A stretch of DNA of 64,000 nucleotides from Candidatus Kapaibacterium sp. (lineage in GTDB: Bacteria > Bacteroidota > Ignavibacteria > Kapaibacteriales > NICIL-2): assembly GCA_026003495.1 (NCBI GenBank), contig BPHK01000001.1:1438579-1502578 (forward strand). Reading direction: 5' to 3'. The first letter of the stretch is position 1, and every line of letters starts with the position of its first letter. The translations under genes and the position numbers were made by a program. Below, in pieces: positions 11,001 to 18,830 of the stretch. The notes under the pieces are model-generated. The model had not been told where the DNA came from. It ran no database searches and saw nothing but the letters and a program-made list of their open reading frames with translations.

Positions 11001-11299
11001 AGTGTTGTTGTCTGGTCAGCGCGGATCGTCACCTCGATGTCTTTCTCCTTGTACCCGATGGCTGTAACCTTGACGGTGTATGTTCCTGCCGGGATGTTGA
11101 TGACAAGGTACTCACCATTGCTCTTTGCCTTTGCACCACGGACGGTGCCCAACACCCGAATTGTAGCGCCTTGGACAGGCTTACCCTCGGTATCCTTAAC
11201 CGTTCCCGTCAGGTTACCGTTTGTTCCTGCCCATACGAGCACTGCACAGAGAGTCCCTACTCCAAGCAGGGTGACAATTCCTTTCATCATGCTCCTCAA
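8045..11299 (-). CDS. TonB-dependent receptor with N-terminal carboxypeptidase-regulatory domain
   Basis: A 1084-aa outer-membrane receptor. After a signal peptide (about 1-24) comes a CarboxypepD_reg-like domain (about 28-108; GTVKDTEGKPVQGATIRV), then a plug domain (about 130-240; LSIRGSRPTDTQVRIDGQDV) and a long barrel ending in the aromatic terminus GVMLRF expected for BAM substrates. Start codons at 11299, 11290 and 11287 are all possible. Residues 1040-1051 form an EF-hand-like loop (DLNRDGIVTQQE). No obvious TonB box was identified. The ligand is unknown; there are no siderophore or sugar genes nearby, and the neighbours suggest a role linked to the exported proteins encoded beside it. 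Confidence 0.88.
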   Translation of the reverse strand: MRSMMKGIVTLLGVGTLCAVLVWAGTNGNLTGTVKDTEGKPVQGATIRVLGTVRGAKAKSNGEYLVINIPAGTYTVKVTAIGYKEKDIEVTIRADQTTTLNVVLESAEIKGKEVVVESARLKMVDDKAVGITREVSGEQIQRTTRETAQQIALTQAGVLSTGGGLSIRGSRPTDTQVRIDGQDVSDQISGGFGEAAASAGIQYAPTASAFATEEVQVLTGNFSAQYGNAMGGVVNQVVKTGKTDRYEGFLRWRSDVPFLFGTAGNGLRALAQNQMTYEFGVGGPIPLLNRSTFFVSTKYVTEQYRGAGLDAKDRAGNSITRFPDNGSAIRNITGRLAFQFTDDIKLILGGTWGLTSLAFGNWAWLYANTPAMQFRYNPSTGLNDTVLLSTIPERIAKVNALNNFIYSYFARINHILSETSFYELTLSFNNNISEDGRRRIDLGEGSLLRNGQVQDPSKVSSAMPKDNFFTGWDILKPVDDYVLDRTSGMQVRKSGASGDKIIDYYAETFGTVYLDNDPSRPFYTLVPSNLTGYVEGSSDIQGTSNPYGFLGTFYVRGNDEGAVNRGFEFKSASFWQVDGNYQLNLFAGDVRHLLKAGIDARYYTVRRYYNSLPWTGNPFYDVFTDQWGGDIYSLTPEERAEGSKPKHAIISAVYLEDQISYKGININPGVRIDVFDPSTTYRTNPADAASPDRKTASIKVQFNPRLYISYPVGDRSFFSIAYGWYTQVPRFALVYNNTVSALTRGNNIVGNPDLRPENAKQYNVAYNVQLSDDYALDVQAFYKDIYGLTGLAYIPDNRFPYALVSNGEYGNARGIEITFRKRLTGNFGFNVNYTLSYAQGTSSSPGANYNVILAGADPFTGVRQFPLTEYPLDYDRRHRFNYIIDFVWGKGEGPSIGGIHFLENFAVNFTGLFQTGTPYTRLDLRGNQIGDFNAERQPSVWTMDMRLQRTLPLREFFGESFGSSELILFLDVFNLPNLTGPISVYPRTADPDNDGISLYRQPGDFPAGPWYARPDPANPATIAQSQYDRTGKRLYTEAADLNRDGIVTQQEQFQSYLQYINDAFSRRPRYQFPRTVFFGVMLRF

Positions 11300-11308
11300 G
11301 GAATGGTG

Positions 11309-13366
11309 TTACCGAATGATTCGTAGCGATGCATTGAGCGTCACGCCACTGCCCTCAAACCGACAGCGATATGCACCACTGGGAAAGCGTGAAACGTCCA
11401 CGGTATGGTACGACTGACCAGGCATAGTGCGGACTTGATAGAGCACCCGACCGAGCACATCAGTGATGACAACAGTGCCACCAGTAGCAGCTACCGTTGA
11501 TGGTATGCCAATCGTTACATCACTGCTCGATGGATTGGGCGCAACTACAAGGAAATCATCGGAGCGGCTCTCCTGAGCACTACTGCCACTTGTCCACTCT
11601 GGAAGCCCATCGTAGTTGATGTTCGAGTAGGTGACGTACTGACGGTAGCGCAGCACCTCATCGGGCGTCGGATCTTGCGATGCTGCTGCTAATCGAAATT
11701 GGTTCGTCCAGAGGTAATCCCACTCGGTTCCCTCCCGACTTGCTGCTTGCACTGTCAGTAGAGGAATTGCTGCCAGGTCGCGCGGAAGCACCTTCGGAAT
11801 CCATGTAATGCGATCGAGCATGTCGCTCTGCGTTGCATTCCGAAGAACATCCCACGTTTGCCCGTTGACGTCGCGCCCTGCCAGAACAACATCCGTTGTG
11901 AGAAAATCTTGCCCATTACGGTTCACAATTTTCGCTTCGAGTGTCTTGAAGATGACTGTGCTGTAATCATCGGTCCGGCTCAGCTGCAACTCGCAACCAA
12001 GCTGCGACGGTGCAAGTGTTGCATCTCCTGACTGAAACGCCCACTGCGGATTTGTCTCAAACAGCGATGCATCGGCAATTTTACGGATGCCCCACTGACT
12101 GCCATCATAGTATGCCTCGACGTAATGCACCGCTTGGATTTGGTTATTCGACACCAACATCAGCTGTCCCGCGAAGCTATAGCGATCTTGACCTAACACC
12201 ACGAAATCTTTCGCTGCTGTCACACGCGTATTCGCATCGTTGTTCCAGGCCCAACTGAACGTGAACCCTGACTGAGCAGGATCAGCTCCATTTGCTGTCG
12301 CGTACGCTTCAATCACGCTCATCGGCATGACGTTGAGATCTGTCCAGGTCTGCCCGTTATCGGTTGATTTCGTAACTCCAAATGTGACTCTGGAGGTATC
12401 CACACCGCCAACGCTGAACCGTCCGAACACTCCAGCGTACAGATTGAGGTCTTGATCAACATCGAGGGCTACCTCGTTATTTGTCCGCGAAGTAGTTGAT
12501 TGCGGGTCAACGAAGTTTGTCGTGCGCAGTGGCGGTGGAATCATCGGCTCGAATTGGTTCACCCCTGCGTAATCCACTTTGATGACACACAAGTTGTTGT
12601 TCTGATTGGTCGGCGCTGAGCCTTGTGGCGATGGGAACAGCGACGTCAAACCAAAACCGTACACTGCTTCCGCATTACGGCTGAACGATGTGGTGTTCAC
12701 CGTCGTTCCGTATGCATGGAGGTATTCCTGGTTGTCCGGAGTGACGTCGTCGTATTTATCCAAGAAGGTGTTTTGCGGTGCAGCACCCACTGTTGTCGGA
12801 ATTAGTCCAACAGCCATTCCACTCCAATCAGTGCCATTGGTTACAGGAGAAAAGTATGTAAACGCTGCTTCATCGAGCGAGGTAATCGTCCGATCGCCGT
12901 AGAGAAGCGCTATCGCAGGGTAGCGAGGAGCACCATTCGGCGCTAATACACCGCGCGCACCTTCCAGCACTGGTCCGATCCGTTTCCACGATGCGCCTTG
13001 ATCGGTTGTCCAAAGGATGAAAATGTTGTTTCCATGATCGGACGTTCCTTGCGTACTCGGCGGAAGTGCTCCACGCTTGATGGTCACAAATGCTTTCGTC
13101 TGTGGATCCCACAGGACGGGTGTTTGGCCACTGCCGTAATACGAAAACGCATTGAACAGCGAATCAATCACCGTGTAAGCGGCTTGCTTGGTCTTCACTC
13201 CCGGAACGTATTGCGTTCGAGGAATGCGATCCCAGAGCGTGGGTGCAATGCGGTAATCGTTCACCTGCGGCAGCGGGCGGAGGCATGCCTCGCCGTTGGT
13301 TCCAGCCACCAGGACGCCCGGTACACTTACGATGAGTACAGCAAGAAAACGGAGAATTTGTCGCAT
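11309..13366 (-). CDS. Exported protein with C-terminal T9SS-type sorting domain
   Basis: A 685-aa protein with a signal peptide (residues 1-21) and a long middle region that looks like sialidase/BNR-type beta-propeller repeats (several S-x-D-x-G-x-T-W-like blocks, such as STDNGQTWTDL and TTDQGASWKRI). The last 80 residues fit a type A C-terminal sorting domain: VVITDVLGRVLYQVRTM, then PSGAYRCRFEG and a basic end (IIR). It is the first gene of the minus-strand cluster; the TonB receptor starts 9 bp after its stop. It is probably exported through type IX secretion and fixed at the surface or released. No enzymatic residues can be named. Confidence 0.8.
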   Translation of the reverse strand: MRQILRFLAVLIVSVPGVLVAGTNGEACLRPLPQVNDYRIAPTLWDRIPRTQYVPGVKTKQAAYTVIDSLFNAFSYYGSGQTPVLWDPQTKAFVTIKRGALPPSTQGTSDHGNNIFILWTTDQGASWKRIGPVLEGARGVLAPNGAPRYPAIALLYGDRTITSLDEAAFTYFSPVTNGTDWSGMAVGLIPTTVGAAPQNTFLDKYDDVTPDNQEYLHAYGTTVNTTSFSRNAEAVYGFGLTSLFPSPQGSAPTNQNNNLCVIKVDYAGVNQFEPMIPPPLRTTNFVDPQSTTSRTNNEVALDVDQDLNLYAGVFGRFSVGGVDTSRVTFGVTKSTDNGQTWTDLNVMPMSVIEAYATANGADPAQSGFTFSWAWNNDANTRVTAAKDFVVLGQDRYSFAGQLMLVSNNQIQAVHYVEAYYDGSQWGIRKIADASLFETNPQWAFQSGDATLAPSQLGCELQLSRTDDYSTVIFKTLEAKIVNRNGQDFLTTDVVLAGRDVNGQTWDVLRNATQSDMLDRITWIPKVLPRDLAAIPLLTVQAASREGTEWDYLWTNQFRLAAASQDPTPDEVLRYRQYVTYSNINYDGLPEWTSGSSAQESRSDDFLVVAPNPSSSDVTIGIPSTVAATGGTVVITDVLGRVLYQVRTMPGQSYHTVDVSRFPSGAYRCRFEGSGVTLNASLRIIR

Positions 13367-13447
13367 CGTTGAACTCCAGAAAAGTGTTGTCCATTGACCA
13401 ATTGCAATATACCAAGCCCAGCGGTAAAAACCAGTGCTCTCAGTGCT

Positions 13448-15277
13448 CTACGGAATGCTCTGTAGCAGCGCCCTCTCCAACCAACGCTCACGCAACATGC
13501 GCTGCCGCTCGGTGGGCACAGCAACGGTGCGCAGCTCGTATTCCTTTGCAATCGAGGCATCAACGCTTGCTGTGTAGAGAATTCCATCGCATGCCGCCGT
13601 AACTGCCGCGGGCCACTGCACACGACTGCTGAGCAACTCAAACTCTTCCGGCGATGCCACACGCCGATCTGCAAGCCCAATGATCTCATCGTCCACTGCA
13701 ATTCCTGCTTGCCATGCAGGAGAGCCTTCTTCGACCGATGCAACGACCAGCCGGCCACCATCGCTTCGGAGCTGCATCCCAAGCCATCTCGATGCTGGCT
13801 CCAGCGGTGATTGCATTGCAGCATCTCGTACGATCCACTCGATCCCGAATGGCTCAAGCGATCGAGCGATATCCGGTTCCTCTGTGCTATCGAGCCAACG
13901 CATGAACTGCTCGCGAACCGCTCGCGTCGAAACTTCCTCGATCGCTTCGAAAACTTCCTCTTCGTTCACACCCTGGTGCGGTCGCTGCTGATAGTTGTTC
14001 CAGAGCATCCGCATCACATCGTCGAGACGTCGCGCTCCATCCGTTGAATGCAAGATTGCCAAGTCGAGCAGCATCGCGAGTACGCCACCCTTGAGGTAAT
14101 ACGACGGGAAACGATTCACCCCATCGGGTGACTGTGCGTAGAGCTTGACCCACGCAAGATAGCTCGACTCACGAACGCTCATCGCTCGGCGCCCAGGGAC
14201 GTGCAACAGTTTCCCCAGGTGATCCCGCGCAAGAATCTGGAGATACTCTTCGGCAGTGTAGAAGCCTGCTCGATATGCGAAAAGATCGTCGTAGTACGAA
14301 GTGACCCCCTCAGCCAGCCAGAGCATCGGCGAATGCACCTCGCGTGTGTAGTCAAATGGCCCGTACTCTCGCGGACGGATGCGCTTGACATTCCAGACGT
14401 GGAAGTACTCATGGCAAAGTAATGCAAGCAGCGATTTTGCTTTCGTCGGGCTTGTCAGCGCGCGGATGTCGCACATGTTCACCGAACAGCGCGCATGTTC
14501 TAGCCCACCTGTCAGATTCGAACCTGCATAGACAAAGAACACGTACCGATCGTACGGCACACCACCGAACATCGCAGCTTCCGTTGCAACGATTGCCGTG
14601 CACTGCTCGGTTAGCCACTCGATGTTGAGCGGCACCGGTGAAACGAGTGCTACCTCGTGTCGAGCACCATACGCCTGGAACGTTCGCACCTGGTGATTGC
14701 CGATCTCCGTCGGCGAATCAGCGAGAATATCGTAGTTCAGTGCACCGAGGATAACGGGCACGCCGCCTGTTTCGAGTGGCTCCACAGGCGAAAGCGCTGT
14801 CGTTAGCGTCGGCCAGAGCGAGCGGTCGTAGTAGAGCAGCACGTGATGCACTTCGTCTGTCCGACCCTCGACGTAAAAAAAGCAGTTGACGGGGAAAAGG
14901 AACGCACGCCACCGCGTGATGTGCATAGTCCGCACAGTACGCTCGTTAGCGTAAAACACGTACTCAACTGCAAGCATCTGTGCACTCCCTGTCTCAATAC
15001 GGAGGCTGCTCTTGCCCTGCCACGCGTACGAAAGTGGCTGCTGGCGTTCGTCGTAAGCACGCAGATTTCCCACGTGCGTGATAAAATCACGCACCTTGTA
15101 GCTGCCCGGCGCCCAGACTGGAAGCGTCAGCACAACGTCCTTGCGTGCAGGCGCAGCGAGATCAACCTCCATGCGAATGCGAACAAGGTGCCTGGCTGCA
15201 TCATCGAAGTAGCAGTGGTAGCGGATTGCTGCACGCGTTCCGCGAAGCTGATCGTCGCGTTGCTCGATGGAATACAT
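13448..15277 (-). CDS. M61-family glycyl aminopeptidase-like metallopeptidase with PDZ domain
   Basis: A 609-aa protein of peptidase family M61. The zinc site is clear: HEYFH at residues 289-293 followed by VWNVKRIRP, and the third ligand in LAEGVTSYYDDL (Glu about 323). GGLEH upstream is the family's usual substrate-side motif. The C-terminal 130 residues form a PDZ-like domain. No signal peptide is seen. The frame is open upstream, but GGAGG lies just before a double ATG; the second ATG (15277) has proper Shine-Dalgarno spacing, while 15280 is the alternative. It lies about 20 bp downstream of asnB, at the end of the nuoD-trmH-cytochrome b-like-asnB run. Confidence 0.87.
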   Translation of the reverse strand: MYSIEQRDDQLRGTRAAIRYHCYFDDAARHLVRIRMEVDLAAPARKDVVLTLPVWAPGSYKVRDFITHVGNLRAYDERQQPLSYAWQGKSSLRIETGSAQMLAVEYVFYANERTVRTMHITRWRAFLFPVNCFFYVEGRTDEVHHVLLYYDRSLWPTLTTALSPVEPLETGGVPVILGALNYDILADSPTEIGNHQVRTFQAYGARHEVALVSPVPLNIEWLTEQCTAIVATEAAMFGGVPYDRYVFFVYAGSNLTGGLEHARCSVNMCDIRALTSPTKAKSLLALLCHEYFHVWNVKRIRPREYGPFDYTREVHSPMLWLAEGVTSYYDDLFAYRAGFYTAEEYLQILARDHLGKLLHVPGRRAMSVRESSYLAWVKLYAQSPDGVNRFPSYYLKGGVLAMLLDLAILHSTDGARRLDDVMRMLWNNYQQRPHQGVNEEEVFEAIEEVSTRAVREQFMRWLDSTEEPDIARSLEPFGIEWIVRDAAMQSPLEPASRWLGMQLRSDGGRLVVASVEEGSPAWQAGIAVDDEIIGLADRRVASPEEFELLSSRVQWPAAVTAACDGILYTASVDASIAKEYELRTVAVPTERQRMLRERWLERALLQSIP

Positions 15278-15296
15278 CATGCCTCCGGTTCTCTGT

Positions 15297-17216
15297 TCAA
15301 CGTTCAAAAAATCGCCGGTGCCAGAGCGCAAGGTTGAGCAGCGTATAAATGCTCTTGCCAACGCGTTGTCGCCGGTGTTCGAGGAGGTAGAATAGATGTT
15401 GAACGCCAAATCGGCTCAGCACACCACTTCGAACAAATTCCGATTCCATAATCATCTGCCGTGCTGCGTCTCGCCAGGCTGTGCGCATCCATTCGTCCAC
15501 TGGAGCAGCAAAGCCCTGTTTTGGACGCCAGACAATCTCGCGCGGAAGGAGCCGCTCCGCCACCCGCTTGAGCAGAAGCTTGGGCGTCTTTCCGTCGGGC
15601 AGCCGTACAGTGTCGGGAAGGTTCATTGAAAACTCCACAAGCCGATAGTCCAGGAATGGCACACGTGCCTCGACCGAATGCGCCATCGTGATTTTATCCA
15701 CGCGCATGAGCAGCAGCTCCGGCAAGCGGTGTTGGAGTTCGTACCAGAGCATCTGCTGCAAGAGCGTCGTGGATGGAAGGATCTGGCGTGCTTCGGCCGT
15801 CAACTCCCGTGCGTAGTCGCGTGGGCGATTTGCGTATTCTGCCCATGAGCGCGTCAGCAGCAGTGGGAGGTACTCCGGCGTGATGTCAACCCCACCTCCC
15901 CAATAGAGCGGATCACCTACTGCGGCACGTCGAATGTATTCGAGCGCACGGTATGCGCCACGCTGCTGGAAAAACGGCTTTGCGATGGCATAGAGCATCT
16001 GACGCACCGACTGCGGCAAATAATGGTATGCTCTCCACCAGCGCTTACCGAACTTCCACTCGCGAAGCATCCAGGGATAGCCCACAAATTGCTCATCGCT
16101 TCCTTCCCCAACTTGGACGACCACTGTTCCTGATCGCCGCACGAGCTCCGAAAGAAAGTAAAGCGGGATGCAAACTGGATCGCCATTGGGTTCATCTTCG
16201 TGCCAGACCATTGTTTCCAGCAGTGGCCAGGCATCCTGCTGGCCGATGAGCACCTCGTGGTGATTGGTTCCAAAGTGCCGACTGACAAGCCGGGCATACT
16301 CGTGCTCGTTGTAACGCGGCAGATCGCAAAAGCCGACGGTGAATGTCTCAACCGGGCGATCCATCAACTCCGCCATCAGTGCGACATTGAGACTCGAATC
16401 GAGTCCGCCGCTAAGGAGCACACCGAACGGGACATCGCTCATCATGCGATCGGCGATGGCTTGGCGCAGTAGTCGCAGTACCTCCTGCTCGGCTTCTTCC
16501 ACCGTGATGTTGGCTACCTCTGGGCGATAGCGTGGTTGCCAATAGCGTTCGACGGTTACCTGGCCATCGCGCGAAAGGCGGAGCAGGTGCGCCGCAGGCA
16601 GCTTCGCAATGCCACGAAAGAGCGTTCGGTGGTGACTGGTCATCGAAAAGCAGAGGTAGTTAGGGAGTTCCTCCCACTCGACCTCCCGTTCGACGGCAGG
16701 ATGCTCCAGGAGCGCTTTGATTTCTGAAGCAAACACGAAGCGTCCGTCTCGATGCCACCAGTAGAACGGCTTTTTGCCGACGCGATCCCGCGCGCAGAGG
16801 AGCTGCCCAGTGCGTTCATCCCAGAGTGCAAGCGCCCACATGCCGTGCATGCGCTCGAAAATCTGCTCACCCCATGCATCGTAGCCGTAGAGGATCGTTT
16901 CCGTGTCGGTGCGCGATCGGTAGCAATAACCTAACGCCTCTAATTCAGCACGGAGCGCGCGATGGTTGTAGATCTCACCGTTGAAGACAATCGTCAAGCG
17001 ACCATCGGGCGTGCTCATCGGCTGATGCCCGGCTGCCGATAGATCAATGATCGCCAAACGGCGAAAGCCGAACCCACACCGGCGCGACGGCGAGATCCAC
17101 GTTCCCGCATCATCCGGCCCGCGATGCGCAATCGCTGCACTCATGAGCGTCAGTAGCTCCTCGCTAATCCGCGGCTCCTGCGCAGCGTACTCGACAACCC
17201 CAACAATGCCGCACAT
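15297..17216 (-). CDS. asnB: Asparagine synthase (glutamine-hydrolysing)
   Basis: A 639-aa class B asparagine synthetase, converting aspartate, glutamine and ATP to asparagine, glutamate, AMP and PPi. The glutaminase half begins MCGIVGVVEY with the nucleophile Cys2, then HRGPDDAG. The synthetase half has the ATP pyrophosphatase loop SGGLDSSLN and the VEARVPFLDY block. The length suits asnB and asnO types; some relatives modify peptides or build surface glycans, so a dedicated role in asparagine supply is likely but not proven. It starts one base after the stop of the cytochrome b-like gene. Confidence 0.9.
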   Translation of the reverse strand: MCGIVGVVEYAAQEPRISEELLTLMSAAIAHRGPDDAGTWISPSRRCGFGFRRLAIIDLSAAGHQPMSTPDGRLTIVFNGEIYNHRALRAELEALGYCYRSRTDTETILYGYDAWGEQIFERMHGMWALALWDERTGQLLCARDRVGKKPFYWWHRDGRFVFASEIKALLEHPAVEREVEWEELPNYLCFSMTSHHRTLFRGIAKLPAAHLLRLSRDGQVTVERYWQPRYRPEVANITVEEAEQEVLRLLRQAIADRMMSDVPFGVLLSGGLDSSLNVALMAELMDRPVETFTVGFCDLPRYNEHEYARLVSRHFGTNHHEVLIGQQDAWPLLETMVWHEDEPNGDPVCIPLYFLSELVRRSGTVVVQVGEGSDEQFVGYPWMLREWKFGKRWWRAYHYLPQSVRQMLYAIAKPFFQQRGAYRALEYIRRAAVGDPLYWGGGVDITPEYLPLLLTRSWAEYANRPRDYARELTAEARQILPSTTLLQQMLWYELQHRLPELLLMRVDKITMAHSVEARVPFLDYRLVEFSMNLPDTVRLPDGKTPKLLLKRVAERLLPREIVWRPKQGFAAPVDEWMRTAWRDAARQMIMESEFVRSGVLSRFGVQHLFYLLEHRRQRVGKSIYTLLNLALWHRRFFER

Positions 17217-17217
17217 C

Positions 17218-18210
17218 CTACCGCTCCCCCAACATCAGAGATGCAACAGCACCAGCGCCAAACCATATCCCGAGCATCCCAACTGCCGTCTTGCGGAGGA
17301 ACGCCGAGCGACTTCGGCTTGCTGCCAGCATCGCTCCCCACCAAACAACGATCACGAGCATCGTTGCATCTGCCGGGAGCACATGGAACAATGCATACGG
17401 CGCTCCAAGGTACCACGCCGGCTTGCGTAGCTCACCACCAGGCAATGGTGGATCAACCATGCCCCAGACCACGCCGCCAACAACAAGCGCAAGCCCAACA
17501 ATGCCGCATTCGACCCCCCCGACCATCCACCGCCAGCGCCGAGCGACGACTCCACCGAGCACCCCGAGCAGTGGTGTAAGCCAGAGTGCGTGCAATGCAA
17601 ACTGCCGCGATGCATTCCAGCGCTCTGGCAGGAACACTGCTGCAAGATCACCTACTACCGGGAGATTATCCACAATGAGCGTCCGCCCAATCTGATATGC
17701 ATCGAGCGCCCGTGAAGTACCGGAAAGCGTCGTACCCACCCACGCGAGCAGCAGTGCAAGTACAACCATCCCGAACACGACCCAGCTGCTGCCTGTTGCT
17801 GCACTGTCGAGCACGATCGCTGCCCATACACCCCCAAGAGCAAGTATCAGTGCGCTGGCAGCCAGCGCGTGTACACGGAGGAGTATGCTGCCAGCAACAC
17901 TGGAGACAACAAGCCCATGCGAACGTGCTGCTACCGACACTGGCGCCTCTACTGTATCGCTGAGAGCGTTGAGCATTCCTCGATGTTCGGGAATTTGCTC
18001 GACAGCAGCAACTTCCCCGCGGCGGAGGAGAACATCACCGCTTGTATCAACGACATCACTTTCGGCACGGTACAGCCGCACAGTGCTTGACTGGCTCGAC
18101 GGTTCGTAAACAAGCGCAAGGAATACGCCGCTGAAAATCCCAACAGCAATACTCGCTACCGCAGCAGCCTGAGCAACGCGTGTTATGAGCGCAACTGATG
18201 CGATCATCAT
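17218..18210 (-). CDS. Divergent cytochrome b/b6-like membrane protein with a single haem site
   Basis: A 330-aa polytopic membrane protein. It aligns by eye with cytochrome b6 plus subunit IV: helix A ending in LALVYEPS, helix B with LLRVHALAAS, helix C followed by LDAYQIGRTL and LPVVGDLAAVFLPE, helix D with RQFALHALWLTPLL, and a PEWY-like block KPAWYLGAPYALF. Only the first histidine of each haem pair is kept (His114 and His207, the bL/bp ligands). The partners 14-15 residues further on are Val128 and about Val222, so the bH/bn site is lost. The PEWY glutamate is Ala. ATGA overlap with trmH and its place in the nuoD operon suggest a membrane redox or quinone role. No Rieske gene is nearby. 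Confidence 0.7.
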   Translation of the reverse strand: MMIASVALITRVAQAAAVASIAVGIFSGVFLALVYEPSSQSSTVRLYRAESDVVDTSGDVLLRRGEVAAVEQIPEHRGMLNALSDTVEAPVSVAARSHGLVVSSVAGSILLRVHALAASALILALGGVWAAIVLDSAATGSSWVVFGMVVLALLLAWVGTTLSGTSRALDAYQIGRTLIVDNLPVVGDLAAVFLPERWNASRQFALHALWLTPLLGVLGGVVARRWRWMVGGVECGIVGLALVVGGVVWGMVDPPLPGGELRKPAWYLGAPYALFHVLPADATMLVIVVWWGAMLAASRSRSAFLRKTAVGMLGIWFGAGAVASLMLGER

Positions 18211-18830
18211 CGGCTCAGGTAGTACTCCATCAATTCAGCGATTTGGTCGGGCGAAAGCTGTGGCTCTTGGTACATGCCGGCAAGCAGACGCTGCCGCAGT
18301 GCCTCAAACAGCACCACTGCACAGGCCACGGAGATGTTCAAGCTCTGGACCATGCCCATTTGTGGTATGACCAAATTCGCATCGGCGCCAGTGCACGCAT
18401 CCACACTCAGCCCTGCGTGCTCATTGCCAAAGGCAATTGCGGCTGGCTGTGTCAAGTCGAATGTGTACAAGCTCTGGGCCGGCTGGCCAAGGCATGTTGT
18501 GATAATCCGCATTCCTTTGGCGCGAAGCGTTGCGTAGCATTCTTCGATGGAACGGTGTTTGACAAGGCGTACCCACTTCCGTGCACTTGCGCTGGAGCGC
18601 TCCCCTAGCTCCGGGAATTGTTGACCACCGGTGTACACTAAGTGCACATCGAGCACACCGACTGCGTCGCACGATCGGATGACTGCAGAGACATTGTGGG
18701 GATCGTGCACATTCTCCAAAATCACCGTGAGCGTCGGCTGGCGATGGCGGAGCATACGGAGAATTTTATCGCGGCGCTCCGGTGTTCCGACAGGAGGCAC
18801 GCTCGTTACGCTGTGCTCGCGATCGGTCAT
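18207..18830 (-). CDS. trmH: tRNA (guanosine-2'-O)-methyltransferase, TrmH type
   Basis: A 207-aa SpoU/TrmH-class SPOUT methyltransferase that resembles E. coli TrmH along its whole length. Shared blocks include RQPTLTVILENVHDPHNVSA with the catalytic Arg in VIRSCDAVGV, the knot motif FGNEHAGLS, and IPQMGMVQSLNISVA. The C-terminal GMYQEPQL tail also resembles TrmH rather than the rRNA methylase RlmB. It probably methylates the ribose of G18 in tRNA using S-adenosylmethionine. The stop of nuoD shares one base with its ATG, and its own stop overlaps the next start by four bases. Confidence 0.88.
   Translation of the reverse strand: MTDREHSVTSVPPVGTPERRDKILRMLRHRQPTLTVILENVHDPHNVSAVIRSCDAVGVLDVHLVYTGGQQFPELGERSSASARKWVRLVKHRSIEECYATLRAKGMRIITTCLGQPAQSLYTFDLTQPAAIAFGNEHAGLSVDACTGADANLVIPQMGMVQSLNISVACAVVLFEALRQRLLAGMYQEPQLSPDQIAELMEYYLSR

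Noticed and set aside
13432-13449. Tandem 9-bp repeat (CAGTGCTCT twice) at the stop of the M61 gene
   Set aside because: Two copies only, with no further copies noticed; most likely slippage without function.
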